From NCBI GenBank assembly GCA_963675925.2, contig CAXXIB010000004.1, positions 496,001-560,000 on the forward strand: a stretch of 64,000 nt of DNA, read 5' to 3'. This document shows, piece after piece, positions 35,743-44,904 of this stretch (position 1 is the stretch's first letter; every line of letters begins with the position of its first letter). Below the pieces are notes generated by a model, which ran no database searches, had not been told where the DNA came from, and saw only the letters and a program-made list of their open reading frames with translations. Made by a program: the position numbers and the translations under genes. The stretch is from CAXXOK01 sp963675925 (GTDB taxonomy: Bacteria > Bacillota > Clostridia > Christensenellales > Aristaeellaceae).

Positions 35743-36711
35743 ATGACTAACCAAGAAAAGTGGATTGAATTCTGCAAAACACACGACGCGGACGTTCAGC
35801 TCTACGGCAAACCGTTCTGGTTGGATGCCGTTTGCAACGGCCGTGAAAACTGGAACGTCTTTCTCGTGGAAGACCGCGGCGAGATCCAAGCCGCTATGCC
35901 GTATTACATCAAACGGCGCATGGGCATTCCCTATATCACCATGCCGCAGCTCACGCAGCGCAACGGGATATTTCTTAAAAAGAGCGCAAGTGAGAAAACA
36001 GAGAAAATCATCAACTACGAAAACAAGATGTACAACCAGCTGATCGCACAATGCGAGCAAGCCGGTTTCAGCTTCTACAACCAGTGCTTCTCCATCGAAA
36101 CGACGAACTGGCAGCCGTTTTACTGGAAAGGCTATCAACAGAAAACCATGTATACCTTCTGCATTGATACCCCCAATGACCTGGAGCAGGCGGAGAAGAA
36201 CTTCAGCCAGTCGGTGCGCTCCAACCTGAAAAAAGCAAGAAAGATCGGCACTGTATCCGAGTTTGACGATATTGAGCTGTTCTATCGGATTAACAGCATG
36301 TCGTTTGAGCGGCAGGGCATGCAAAACCCCGTTCCGTTTGCCTTGATCAAGCGGCTGTATGAGGGCTGCAAGGCAAACAATGCCCTAAAGATGCTATATG
36401 CAAAAGACCCCGATGGCAACATCTGCGATGTTGCGCTCTATGCATACGATGCCACCTGCGTCTATGCTATGCTCTGCGGTACCGACCCCAGCAAGCGCAA
36501 GTATAATCTGCACACCCTGCTGACCTACGAAGGCATCAAGTTCGCCTGCGAAACCGGCAGACGACTCGATTTTGAAGGGTCGATGATGGAGGGCGTCTCC
36601 AACAGCCTGCTGAGCTTTGGCGCAGAGATGTACCCCTACTACTCCATCAAAAAAGTGTATCTCAAAACACCGATACTGAGCCAGCTTATGAAATACAAAC
36701 TGTATGCCTGA
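35743..36711 (+). CDS. FemAB/BioF2-like GNAT acyltransferase, second of a tandem pair
   Basis: The product has 322 residues and starts MTNQEKWIEFCKTHDAD with GGAGAG upstream. It is a paralogue of the preceding gene along its whole length and probably arose by tandem duplication followed by divergence. Conserved features include WLDAVCNGRENW near residue 26, NFSQSVRSNLKKARKIG (about 150) and CETGRRLDFEGSMMEGV (about 270). It may modify a sugar residue in the repeat unit, or the two paralogues may act on different positions. The gap of 124 bp to the previous gene holds nothing I recognise. Confidence 0.8.
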   Translation: MTNQEKWIEFCKTHDADVQLYGKPFWLDAVCNGRENWNVFLVEDRGEIQAAMPYYIKRRMGIPYITMPQLTQRNGIFLKKSASEKTEKIINYENKMYNQLIAQCEQAGFSFYNQCFSIETTNWQPFYWKGYQQKTMYTFCIDTPNDLEQAEKNFSQSVRSNLKKARKIGTVSEFDDIELFYRINSMSFERQGMQNPVPFALIKRLYEGCKANNALKMLYAKDPDGNICDVALYAYDATCVYAMLCGTDPSKRKYNLHTLLTYEGIKFACETGRRLDFEGSMMEGVSNSLLSFGAEMYPYYSIKKVYLKTPILSQLMKYKLYA

Positions 36712-36743
36712 CTGCAGATACGTTGCGGGGAGAGCTTGACGGG

Positions 36744-37562
36744 ATGAAAATCATTATTTCGCATGATGTGGATCATCTGCACGGAACCGATCATCTGGCT
36801 GACCTGTACTACCCCAAGCTTTGGGTACGGGAAACACTGCAGCTGCTACGGGGGCGAATACCCGCTGCAACATGGGCACGCCGTATGGCTATCCCGCTTC
36901 ACCGCGATATCAACCACCTTGCCGAGCTGATGCGCTTTGACCGGGACAATGGAATCCCCTCGACCTTTTTCTTTGGCATGGACAAGGGGCTTGGTATGTC
37001 CTACAACAGACAGAAGGCACAAAAAGCGATCATGGCTGTGCAGGATGCAGGGTTTGCCACAGGCGTGCACGGCATTGCCTACGAGGATGATACTGCCATG
37101 CAGGCTGAATATCAGGCCTTTACCGCACTGACTGGTGCACCGCCACAGGGCATCCGTATGCATTATGTGCGCCGGTCCGCAAACACCCTGCAGTCACTCA
37201 GCACCATCGGCTACGCGTTTGACTCCACCGAGTTTGACAAAACCAAAGGCTATTGTATCAAAGCCCCCTATCCGGTCGGCGCAATGTGGGAGTTCCCCCT
37301 GACGATCATGGACAGTTACCTGCCCTATCACGCCCAGGAGGCCAAGACCCTGACGATGGATATCCTGCGGCAGACCGCTGCGAAAGACATCGGCTTCTGC
37401 ACGATACTGCTGCATGATACAAACTATGGCAGCGCCTACCCGGTGTACAGGGACTGGTATCATTGGCTGACCGATTACTGTCAACAACAAGGGCACAGCT
37501 TTATCAGCTTTCAGGATGCGATCGAGGAGCTTTCGCACCATGAACCAAAGAATGGAGACTAG
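36744..37562 (+). CDS. Polysaccharide-deacetylase-like (NodB-fold) protein
   Basis: The 272-residue protein starts MKIIISHDVDHLHG, where the HDVD motif supplies the metal-binding Asp/His of the NodB fold. Further on are STFFFGM, GVHGIAYED (the His of motif 2) and GIRMHYVRRS. The motifs are close to those of WbpD-neighbouring deacetylase-like proteins that remove acetyl groups from sugars. I chose the ATG at 36744 since the upstream TTG lies before the fold; the ribosome site (GGGGAGAG) is then 10-12 nt away. It sits between the acyltransferases and a GT4 gene, suggesting an action on the repeat unit. Confidence 0.75.
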   Translation: MKIIISHDVDHLHGTDHLADLYYPKLWVRETLQLLRGRIPAATWARRMAIPLHRDINHLAELMRFDRDNGIPSTFFFGMDKGLGMSYNRQKAQKAIMAVQDAGFATGVHGIAYEDDTAMQAEYQAFTALTGAPPQGIRMHYVRRSANTLQSLSTIGYAFDSTEFDKTKGYCIKAPYPVGAMWEFPLTIMDSYLPYHAQEAKTLTMDILRQTAAKDIGFCTILLHDTNYGSAYPVYRDWYHWLTDYCQQQGHSFISFQDAIEELSHHEPKNGD

Positions 37563-37565
37563 GGC

Positions 37566-38663
37566 ATGAAGATTTGCATGATATTAACAAACCCGTTCAA
37601 TCCGGACGTGCGTGTCTACAAAGAGGCCATCTACCTCACGCAAAACGGCGCAGAGGTGGACATTCTTTGCTGGGACCGCCGCAAAGGTGCACCGGCGCAG
37701 GAAACCGAGGTCGTAGACGGGATTACCGTTACACGCTTTGGCAGCTACTCCGTTGCCGGCACCGGTGTCCGGCAGATTCCGGCGTTAGTGCGGTTTATCA
37801 GGCAAGTCCGGCGCTATCTGAAACAAACGCCCTACGACTACTACCACCTGCACGATCTGGATGGTGGGATTACGGGCATGTTTGCGCTGCCCAAAGGGGC
37901 GCGCTATGTGTTTGACATGCGCGAGTATTACGAGGTTCGAAACAAGCTGAAGAGCCTGGTATTTCGCCGCATCGTTTTGCATGTGATTGGCAAAAGCATC
38001 GCGTCGCTGTATGAAAATGACATCTATCTTGCCCCGCCGTACGGGAAGTACAAGGAAAAGCTGTTTTCACTCAAGAATTACCCTGATCATGATCTGCTGC
38101 AGCGCAGGGAGAAAACGCCAAGCCCCGTTTTCCGAATCGGCTATCACGGTGCGGTGCGCGGGCAGATTGCACAGTTTGCCGCGCTGTTTGAGGCCGTGAA
38201 GGGCAAGCCAGACCTGCGTGTGGATGTAAACGGGAGCGGCGTTGATTATGAGCAGCTGCTGGAAATGTCCAAGGGGTATGATAACGTGCATGTCAACGGT
38301 GCGTACGACGGTATACGGGAATCAACGGCACTCTATGAAAACACGGATGTTCTGTTTTGCGGGTATGACAAGCATGTTCCCAACCACCAAAAAGAGGCCG
38401 AAGCCATCAAGTTTTTCGAGGCCATTGTCACAGCAACCCCGATGATTATGCAGTGCGATATCGGGATGGGTGATAAGGTCGTCTCCAGAGGATACGGTCT
38501 GGCTGTTGAAACCGACAACGCGCAGGAAATACAAGGTGCCATCGTACGGTTCATGACGGACAAAGCCCTGTACCAACGCTGCCAGGAAAACGAAATCAAA
38601 GACACACCCAAGTTCTTCTGGCAAAGCGAAGTTGCCGTACTCAAGGATATCTACAAGCTGTAG
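37566..38663 (+). CDS. Glycosyltransferase family 4-like protein
   Basis: The product has 365 residues. The N-terminus MKICMILTNPFNPDVRVYKEAIYLTQNG is typical of GT4 enzymes that start with an acceptor-binding Rossmann fold. The C-terminal domain includes RIGYHGAVRGQIAQFAALFEAV and the C-terminal glutamate region EAEAIKFFEAIVTATPMI. No membrane helices. It is the second glycosyltransferase of the operon. With the initiating transferase and the earlier GT4 this gives enough enzymes for a trisaccharide repeat, assuming that each adds one sugar. Start ATG 37566 lies 4 nt past the previous stop. Confidence 0.88.
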   Translation: MKICMILTNPFNPDVRVYKEAIYLTQNGAEVDILCWDRRKGAPAQETEVVDGITVTRFGSYSVAGTGVRQIPALVRFIRQVRRYLKQTPYDYYHLHDLDGGITGMFALPKGARYVFDMREYYEVRNKLKSLVFRRIVLHVIGKSIASLYENDIYLAPPYGKYKEKLFSLKNYPDHDLLQRREKTPSPVFRIGYHGAVRGQIAQFAALFEAVKGKPDLRVDVNGSGVDYEQLLEMSKGYDNVHVNGAYDGIRESTALYENTDVLFCGYDKHVPNHQKEAEAIKFFEAIVTATPMIMQCDIGMGDKVVSRGYGLAVETDNAQEIQGAIVRFMTDKALYQRCQENEIKDTPKFFWQSEVAVLKDIYKL

Positions 38664-38759
38664 TGCCCACGCACAAACATCCGGGCACGCCGCCGATGGG
38701 TCACACCATCGGCATCCAATTGCCGTATGGCCAACTGCCAGCCGGTCGAAGGGACGCAC

Positions 38760-40157
38760 ATGGACAAGTATAGAAAACTGACCAAGAATACATTTATATT
38801 CTTTGTGGGCGAGGCCGGTACCAAGCTCGCGGCTTTTTTCATGCTGCGCTACTATACCAGCGTTTTAACGACCAGCGAATACGGGCTGATTGACCTGATC
38901 CTCACGACGGCATCCATTTTGGTTCCGATTATTACCCTGGGCATCAACCAGGGCGTGTTCCGCTTCAGTATGGATCGGGACATTGACCGAACCCAGGTGC
39001 TGTCCATCGGTTTGATCATCTCCACCGCCGGCAATCTGCTGCTGCTGCTTGTCATCAGCGTTGTGGATCTGCAATTTGAGTTTTGGAACTATATCCTGTT
39101 TGCCTGGCTGATCTGCTTTACCACCGGCACAAAAACAATCATCGTCAACTACTGCCGGGGCATTGAGAAGGTTAAGCTTTTTGCGGCCGCCGGCCTGATA
39201 CAATCCGCCATTCAGATCGGCACCGCGATCGTCCTGATCAGCGGTTTTGGCCTGCGAATTAAGGGCTATATCTACGCCGTTGCCATTGCCAATGTCCTTG
39301 TGTCGATTATCGTCTCCATCGGCATCCGCAAGGAATTTCATTTCAAGTGGCGGATTGATACCGTGCTGACCAAGCAAATGCTTCTGTACTCTATCCCGCT
39401 GATCGTGCAGCTCATCGGCTGGCTGCTGATGTCCTCGATTGACAAATACGTTATTCTGGCGCATTTAACCACATCGGACAACGGCATGTACTCCGCTGCC
39501 GACAAGCTGCCAATGCTGATTACAACCATATCCGCCATTTTCATGCGCGCCTGGCAGATGTCCTCTGTGGACGAATCAAAGTCCGTCGACAAGGCAGCCT
39601 TTTACTCCAAGATCTTCCAGCTGCTTCACATTACCCTGGCGCTGGCTTCCATGGTGCTGCTGCTGGCCATCCGCCCCATTTACGCGATATTGGTCGGCCC
39701 GGCATTTGAGGGCAGCTGGCAGTATACACCGTTCCTGATCGTATCGGCTGTGTTCTCAAGCTTTGCCAGCTTTATTTCCGCCAATTACATCGCTATGAAG
39801 AAAACCAACGGCGCAGTTTATACAACAGCCGCCGCCGCTGTGCTCAACCTGATACTGAATATTATCCTCACCCGGCGCTTCGGCATCAGCGGCACGGCGT
39901 TTGCCACCATGCTATCCTATATCGCCCTGTGGATTCTGGTGGCGATCAATACAGCGAAGTTCGTCCGGATTGAGATGAACATGAAAAAGTTCATCGCAAC
40001 CTATCTGCTTTTGCTGGCACAGGCCTTTATCGTCGCCTGCGGCCATAGCCTGTACCCCGTGCAGGCAGCGTTGATTGCTTTGATGGTGATTTTGAACTAT
40101 CGAGACATTATTGCGGTCTACCAAAAGGTGATGCGCCGGCTCAGGCGGATGCGGTAA
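38760..40157 (+). CDS. wzx: Wzx-type polysaccharide flippase
   Basis: A polytopic protein of 465 residues with about 14 hydrophobic helices, starting MDKYRKLTKNTFIFFVGEAGTKLAAFFMLRYY. The motif LRYYTSVLTTSEYGLIDL in the first helices is characteristic of the MATE/MVF-related O-antigen flippases. It should move the lipid-linked repeat unit to the outer face of the membrane. I chose ATG 38760 because GAAGGGA precedes it and the family begins near here. It closes the operon before the terminator at 40165. Confidence 0.9.
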   Translation: MDKYRKLTKNTFIFFVGEAGTKLAAFFMLRYYTSVLTTSEYGLIDLILTTASILVPIITLGINQGVFRFSMDRDIDRTQVLSIGLIISTAGNLLLLLVISVVDLQFEFWNYILFAWLICFTTGTKTIIVNYCRGIEKVKLFAAAGLIQSAIQIGTAIVLISGFGLRIKGYIYAVAIANVLVSIIVSIGIRKEFHFKWRIDTVLTKQMLLYSIPLIVQLIGWLLMSSIDKYVILAHLTTSDNGMYSAADKLPMLITTISAIFMRAWQMSSVDESKSVDKAAFYSKIFQLLHITLALASMVLLLAIRPIYAILVGPAFEGSWQYTPFLIVSAVFSSFASFISANYIAMKKTNGAVYTTAAAAVLNLILNIILTRRFGISGTAFATMLSYIALWILVAINTAKFVRIEMNMKKFIATYLLLLAQAFIVACGHSLYPVQAALIALMVILNYRDIIAVYQKVMRRLRRMR

Positions 40158-40164
40158 CCGGGTT

Positions 40165-40198
40165 AAACAGCCGCGGCACCTGTTGCCGCGGCTGTTTG
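40165..40198 (+). terminator. Terminator after the nine-gene polysaccharide operon
   Basis: A 14-bp perfect stem (AAACAGCCGCGGCA, 40165-40178, with TGCCGCGGCTGTTT, 40184-40197) and a short loop, followed by GCTTGC rather than a long T-run. Confidence 0.8.
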
Positions 40199-40257
40199 CT
40201 TGCAAAAAACCAGCAGGCCGGGGCTCCCGGGCAGTGCTTTCACAGCCGTCTTCTTCT

Positions 40258-40286
40258 TTGACAAGCCCTGGGTAACCGATTATAAT
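40258..40286 (+). promoter_or_regulatory. Consensus promoter for the polymerase gene, with long leader
   Basis: TTGACA (40258-40263), 17 nt, TATAAT (40281-40286) is a perfect promoter. The gene begins at 40459, leaving about 165 nt of untranslated leader. Confidence 0.85.
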
Positions 40287-40458
40287 ACGAACAGATCGTA
40301 TGGCTAACCAGACACGCAGTTTGATCCATACAAACGATCGCAACTCCTTGCGTGGAGTGCAACAATCACCACTGCCGCTTTCCCGAATGCGATACGCGTT
40401 ACCCTGGCTGTGCAGCTGCCCGGCGGCTGCCACTTCGCTAGGCGCGTAAGGAGCCAAT

Positions 40459-41679
40459 ATGCTGCTGAAAAAACGCCCTCAAATGGTAGACAAAGACGAA
40501 AAAAAGATCAGCACGCTGCTGACCTTGATCTTTTTTTGTCTGATTATCGTCAATATGTCGCCCATTATGGAGTCAATCACCGGCATACCGTATAAAACCG
40601 TATCTTCGTTTGCGAAAATGTTTCTTGCAGCAGGCTGCGTGCTCTATTCGCCGGTGCTGCTGCGCCGGTTCCAGCCTGCGATGCTCTTTTTACCGCTCTT
40701 TGCGGCGATGATATACCTGATACAATTGGTTTTTTTCGATAAGCTGCAAGTGTTCTTTTCCGAAACCTTTAATTCATTTATTACACTATGCCTCCCGGCC
40801 ATGATGTATTGCTTTACACTGCGGGATTTTGAGCAGTTGCAAAAATCCTTCCTGAAAATGTCGTATCTGATATCGGGGATGACCGTTCTATTGTTTGCCG
40901 TCGGGTATGGCGCGGTTCAGGCGTATTTCGCCGCCGATTCCTCCTATGCGCAGGGGCTGGGCTATGCGTATCTGATCCCCATCCTGTTCCTGATTCAGGA
41001 CTATATCAAAAACAAGAAAATCGTCAGCCTGCTATGCGCCATCGGGCTGTCGCTGTTCATCCTCATCTATGCTTCGCGCGGTCCGCTGCTTGGCATTGGA
41101 CTGTTCAGCGTCGCGTATCTGTACCGTACCCTGTTTCGCAAGCGCAATGTTCTGCTGATCATCATCATCACCTCCATTGCAGCACTGTTTGTTATCGGCT
41201 TTGATCAAATATTGCTGGAGCTGCTGAAACTGATGCAGAAGCTTGGGATCAACAGCCGGTCCATGTCGCTGCTGACCACCAACCTGGTCTACGATTCCGG
41301 CCGGGGCACGATTCAGCAACCGCTGCTGAGAGAAATCGCGGCCAATCCCTTCCTCATCCGGGGGATCAATGCCGACTATCTGCTGGTGGGGGGCTATGCC
41401 CACAATATCGCCATCGAGCTGCTGTACGAGTTCGGCGTTGTGGTCGGCGGTGGGATTTTGCTGTATATTGCATGGCTTGTGGGCAGAACCGCTTTTTCCA
41501 ACATCACCGAAACCGCCAGAAGCATCTGTTTCATTTTTATGTGTGCCTCTATTACCTCCCTTCTTGTCAGCGGTACGGTATGGGCAAGCCAAACCTTTTG
41601 GATATGGTATGTGTTGCAGCGGAATGTGTTTAAGGTATCAACTGCACCCGACCTGCACCATCAGCCTGCCGTCCGGTAG
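40459..41679 (+). CDS. O-antigen/polysaccharide polymerase, Wzy-like
   Basis: The 406-residue integral membrane protein has at least ten helices. The loop of the O-antigen-ligase/polymerase fold is seen in IYASRGPLLGIGLFSVAYLYR and the following soluble segment NSRSMSLLTTNLVYDSGRGTIQQPLLREI (about 270-300), a typical external loop, followed by GGYAHNIAIELLYEFGVVVGG. It should join repeat units at the outer membrane face. Start ATG with AAGGAG upstream. It is separately promoted from the flippase operon. Wzy proteins are very divergent, so the call rests on topology, motifs and context. Confidence 0.82.
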   Translation: MLLKKRPQMVDKDEKKISTLLTLIFFCLIIVNMSPIMESITGIPYKTVSSFAKMFLAAGCVLYSPVLLRRFQPAMLFLPLFAAMIYLIQLVFFDKLQVFFSETFNSFITLCLPAMMYCFTLRDFEQLQKSFLKMSYLISGMTVLLFAVGYGAVQAYFAADSSYAQGLGYAYLIPILFLIQDYIKNKKIVSLLCAIGLSLFILIYASRGPLLGIGLFSVAYLYRTLFRKRNVLLIIIITSIAALFVIGFDQILLELLKLMQKLGINSRSMSLLTTNLVYDSGRGTIQQPLLREIAANPFLIRGINADYLLVGGYAHNIAIELLYEFGVVVGGGILLYIAWLVGRTAFSNITETARSICFIFMCASITSLLVSGTVWASQTFWIWYVLQRNVFKVSTAPDLHHQPAVR

Positions 41680-41711
41680 CCTGTTCCCGCCTCTGGAAAA
41701 CACGACATAAC

Positions 41712-41762
41712 AAAACACAGCATAGCATTGTTTTGAAACATCCGCTGCTGCTGTGTGTTTTT
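41712..41762 (+). terminator. Terminator after the polymerase gene
   Basis: AAACACAGCA (41713-41722) pairs with TGCTGTGTGTTT (41749-41760), followed by TTTTTA; the loop is long. Confidence 0.6.
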
Positions 41763-41815
41763 ATCGCTGTACTCCGGTTCAAGTCCCGGTATGCCGCCGC
41801 ATCATAAGGGCGGTG

Positions 41816-42322
41816 TTATGCGCTGGCTCCCTCTGTAATTTCAGAGTAAACCCGCAGATATTTCGATTTACTGCAAATGCCAACTCTTTCAAACGAGGTG
41901 TTTTTAATGCCCCGGATGGAGGCCTGGTTTTCGTCCTCAATCAAAACATACACGTTCGATGTATTGGCCTGCTCGGTCAGCACTTTGGCGATGCCTTTGA
42001 CCACGGTGCCGTAAATTCGCTTTCCCCGGCAATCTTCCCTGGTCCAACACGGGCCGATATGGTAGTCGCCCTTTTTCAAGAAACGAAACTTGAAACTCTT
42101 GGGCACCACAAAGGAGTAGTGCACCAAACCCTTCTTGTCATCCACACAGTAAATACGGTATCTGCCAAGGGAAATGAGCATAAATAAAATAATGCTGAAC
42201 CGAAGAATTTTATCCTTTCTGAACTTGCAGACAGATAAAGTGTATTCACTGCGGTCAAGACCTGCAAAAGCGTCTTCGTTACTGCCTCCGATATAACGGA
42301 ACGCAACATATTTGTGTCGCAT
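41816..42322 (-). CDS. Small GNAT-like acetyltransferase
   Basis: The 168-residue product has a hydrophobic segment near residues 42-55 and the pattern HYSFVVPKSFKFRFLKKGDYHIGPCWTREDCRGKRIYGTVVKGIAKVL, which fits a GNAT acetyl-CoA loop. The C-terminus has VYVLIEDENQASIRGIKNTSFERVGICS, the last strands of the fold. ATG 42322 has GGAG 8 nt upstream, and a consensus promoter lies further upstream. It stands convergent to the polymerase gene and may modify the polysaccharide or its precursors. Slightly AT-richer than its neighbours. Confidence 0.72.
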   Translation of the reverse strand: MRHKYVAFRYIGGSNEDAFAGLDRSEYTLSVCKFRKDKILRFSIILFMLISLGRYRIYCVDDKKGLVHYSFVVPKSFKFRFLKKGDYHIGPCWTREDCRGKRIYGTVVKGIAKVLTEQANTSNVYVLIEDENQASIRGIKNTSFERVGICSKSKYLRVYSEITEGASA

Positions 42323-42446
42323 AAAAACACTCCAAATAAATCATTCACATAATCCCCAAAAAAAGAGGGATAAAACAGCGAAAAGGACTTTGATTCGGGA
42401 GCCTACACTCAAAAGAATCAAACAAATGTTACTCGATACGTACGCA

Positions 42447-42475
42447 CCAGTATAAATCGTAAACCGATGTCTGTC
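42447..42475 (-). promoter_or_regulatory. Promoter of the small GNAT gene
   Basis: On the minus strand, TTGACA (42470-42475), 17 nt, TATACT (42447-42452), about 125 bp before the gene. Confidence 0.8.
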
Positions 42476-42554
42476 AACTGAAACACAAATAGCAACAGCC
42501 GCTGCCCTGCTTGGCTGCCACTATATATAAGCCTTTTCTGCCGCGTGCCTGCGC

Positions 42555-43343
42555 TTAGCGCATATTGCGCTCTCGATTTTTCAGCTGCGATTTCAGCCGG
42601 TATACCTTGACTACCTGATCGATCGCTTTTTCATCAACAGCGCCCAGGTAGGCCTCGGCCGTCATTCCATTACCCGTCAACCTGTCGGCGTATTCCCGCC
42701 CTACCAAAGCAACCAGCCTTTCGTAGGTGGCTTTCATGTTGCAGCGCCGCTTTTCCAGATCGTGGGTATCGGTCGCAACATAATCAATCATCTCCAGCTG
42801 TAACAGCCGCCGAATGGTGCGGTGCATACGCCGCTTGAGTATGGTTTCGCTGTTGACCTGGTAGTACACATTGTATTCTTCTTTCAGCGCTTCCAAGCGT
42901 TTCGGCTGGGAAATAAAGTCCTTATAACGCTCAATATGAGCGATGATGGGCACTACACCGTTGCGAAGCACCGTCTGTACGGCGTCCTCGATGACCTCAA
43001 AGCGCGTACTGCCGGTAAACTCCATGAGCAGCCGCTTGCTGCCGCCAAGCGTTGGAATGGCTCCCTGGGCCAGGTAGGTTGATGTCTGCTCTGTGTAGCG
43101 AATTTCCGCGCCGGCCAGAATACGCAGATCCAGGCCAAGCTCCCGGCACATCTCCTGGGTTTCCAGCAGCCTTTGTTGGTACACAGTCATAGGAAAATGC
43201 TCAATACCGGGCGCAATATGGGGCGTAGCAACAATGGTGCGAACGCCTTGACGCGAAGCGGCCTTGAGCATTTGCTGTGTAGTTTCCCGGTTCTTGGGAC
43301 CGTCGTCCAGTCCGTAGACTATGTGATGATGGATGTCGATCAT
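42555..43343 (-). CDS. cpsB: Protein-tyrosine phosphatase, PHP family (CpsB/YwqE)
   Basis: The 262-residue protein starts MIDIHHHIVYGLDDGPKN, the PHP metal site, with further ligands in VATPHIAP, GAEIRYTE, PIIAHIERYK and ATDTHDLEKR. It dephosphorylates the tyrosine-rich tail of the CpsD kinase and so sets polysaccharide length and amount. The gene overlaps cpsD by 4 nt. It is last of a five-gene operon with the LCP gene first. Confidence 0.93.
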   Translation of the reverse strand: MIDIHHHIVYGLDDGPKNRETTQQMLKAASRQGVRTIVATPHIAPGIEHFPMTVYQQRLLETQEMCRELGLDLRILAGAEIRYTEQTSTYLAQGAIPTLGGSKRLLMEFTGSTRFEVIEDAVQTVLRNGVVPIIAHIERYKDFISQPKRLEALKEEYNVYYQVNSETILKRRMHRTIRRLLQLEMIDYVATDTHDLEKRRCNMKATYERLVALVGREYADRLTGNGMTAEAYLGAVDEKAIDQVVKVYRLKSQLKNRERNMR

Positions 43344-44098
43344 AATAAGCTATTGGCCTTCTTATCTTCCTTTTCGTCTTCCTTGAGAAGGCGGCTGTCG
43401 GGTGTGTACATTTTGCGATACTTGCCGTACATACCCTTATACTTGCGGCTGTTGTAAATGTTCATAGGTACGTTATTGAGCACCGCACCCAGAACCGCGC
43501 AGCCGGAGCGTTCGATTTGTTCCTTGGCTTCCATGAGATCGTTTCTGTGGACACGGTTATAGCTCACCGCAAAAATAGCGCCGTCGCAGGACTTGGCGAT
43601 TTCCGCCGCGTCAACAATGATGCCGATGGGGGGGCCGTCCACCAAAACATAGTCTGCCTGCATGGCAAGCTGGTCCAGTAAATCCTGAAACTTGGGCGAG
43701 CTGATCAGTGCCAGCGAGTTGGATACATAGTACCCTACGGGAATATAATACGCCCGGCGCAAGTTGGTGGAATAGAGTATATCTTCCAGCGTACATTTGC
43801 CCGCCAGATAGTGCGTAATGCCAAGATCGCTGGAGGTATTATACTGGATGCCGTAGCGCACGCTGATTTTAGAGCGGCGCAGATCCGCATCGACCAGAAT
43901 AATACTCTTGCCTAGCTCGGCCATTTTACGGAAGATTTCCATAGCCAGAAAGGACTTACCTTCCCCTTCGGTCACGCTGGTGAGCATGATTTTTTTATAG
44001 GTTCTGCCGGTAAAGGTCAGGTTGGTGCAAAGGGTGTTAACCGCTTCGGTGACCTCGTAGGATAACTTCGGGAAATTGGTAATTTCAATACTTCTCAT
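43340..44098 (-). CDS. cpsD: Capsular tyrosine-protein kinase (CpsD/CapB/YwqD)
   Basis: The product has 252 residues: Walker A VTEGEGKSFLAMEIF, Walker A' ILVDADLRRS and Walker B YVLVDGPPIG, followed by a C-terminal tyrosine cluster (YKGMYGKYRKMY) that is autophosphorylated and removed by CpsB. The membrane activator is the adjoining CpsC. The Walker A motif has a TEGEGKS core where many homologues read PGEGKS. Start follows 2 nt after the cpsC stop. Confidence 0.93.
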   Translation of the reverse strand: MRSIEITNFPKLSYEVTEAVNTLCTNLTFTGRTYKKIMLTSVTEGEGKSFLAMEIFRKMAELGKSIILVDADLRRSKISVRYGIQYNTSSDLGITHYLAGKCTLEDILYSTNLRRAYYIPVGYYVSNSLALISSPKFQDLLDQLAMQADYVLVDGPPIGIIVDAAEIAKSCDGAIFAVSYNRVHRNDLMEAKEQIERSGCAVLGAVLNNVPMNIYNSRKYKGMYGKYRKMYTPDSRLLKEDEKEDKKANSLL

Positions 44099-44100
44099 GT

Positions 44101-44838
44101 CTATCTCCCCCGCCCGGACCGTTTTGTGCTTGCATGTTTATGCTTTAACGCGGGCACAACAGCCAGCACAGGCAGTGTGGCGTATTTGCGGATATCTTCT
44201 GCCGTTTTTACCTTATCATCGATCATATAGCGCAATACAACAGCCCCGCCCGACAGGAACAGCCCGACCATAAAGCCCATCAGCAGGTTGACCGTTTTCT
44301 TGGGCGACGTAGGATAGGCCGGCTCCAGTGCCGCTGACATAATATTGGGCTCTTCGGTTGCCATGGTTTTGGAAATGAACTGTATGGCGACCGAAGCATA
44401 TTCGTTGGCGATCACCATCGCCTCGTGCGGGTCCGGTGACTCAAACGTAATAAAGATGATACGGGTATTGCCGGGATTGTACACGGTGAGATTGTTCTGC
44501 ATATACTTGGTGTTATAGGGAAGGTCAAGATTTTGGATGACCATCTCGTGCACTTCCCAGGTGTTAAACACTTCGATATAGTCGCTGGCAAGGTAAGAAC
44601 CCACCTGCAAGTCGGACAGGTTGATGGCGGAGTCGCCGGAATTGAGCACATATAGCTTGGCGGTGGATTCGTAAATCGGCGTTACATAATAAAATGTATA
44701 CAGCCCTGCAAGCACCGTACCAATAATGGCTGTCGTTAAAATGAGTCCGATACGCGACAATAGCTGCCGCAACAACTCAATGGGGTCAATCTCCGTTTCC
44801 ACCTTATCCCGGATGAGCTTGTTATCGATATCTTGCAT
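44101..44838 (-). CDS. cpsC: Polysaccharide co-polymerase/chain-length regulator (CpsC/Wzz family)
   Basis: A protein of about 245 residues with two membrane helices (IGLILTTAIIGTVLAGLYTFYYV and VNLLMGFMVGLFLSGGAVVLRYM) flanking an external domain, the Wzz layout. The N-terminal cytoplasmic part DPIELLRQLLSRIG is typical. The ATG at 44838 has AGGA upstream; a GTG at 44892 is a weaker option. It activates CpsD and controls chain length. The family's usual proline-rich segment before the second helix reads EPAYPTSPKKTVN. Confidence 0.9.
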   Translation of the reverse strand: MQDIDNKLIRDKVETEIDPIELLRQLLSRIGLILTTAIIGTVLAGLYTFYYVTPIYESTAKLYVLNSGDSAINLSDLQVGSYLASDYIEVFNTWEVHEMVIQNLDLPYNTKYMQNNLTVYNPGNTRIIFITFESPDPHEAMVIANEYASVAIQFISKTMATEEPNIMSAALEPAYPTSPKKTVNLLMGFMVGLFLSGGAVVLRYMIDDKVKTAEDIRKYATLPVLAVVPALKHKHASTKRSGRGR

Positions 44839-44904
44839 CGTATCATTCCTATATCGGTCTGTATTTGTGCTTTCCTGCAACGTGGGTGCCACGGGAATAT
44901 GCCT

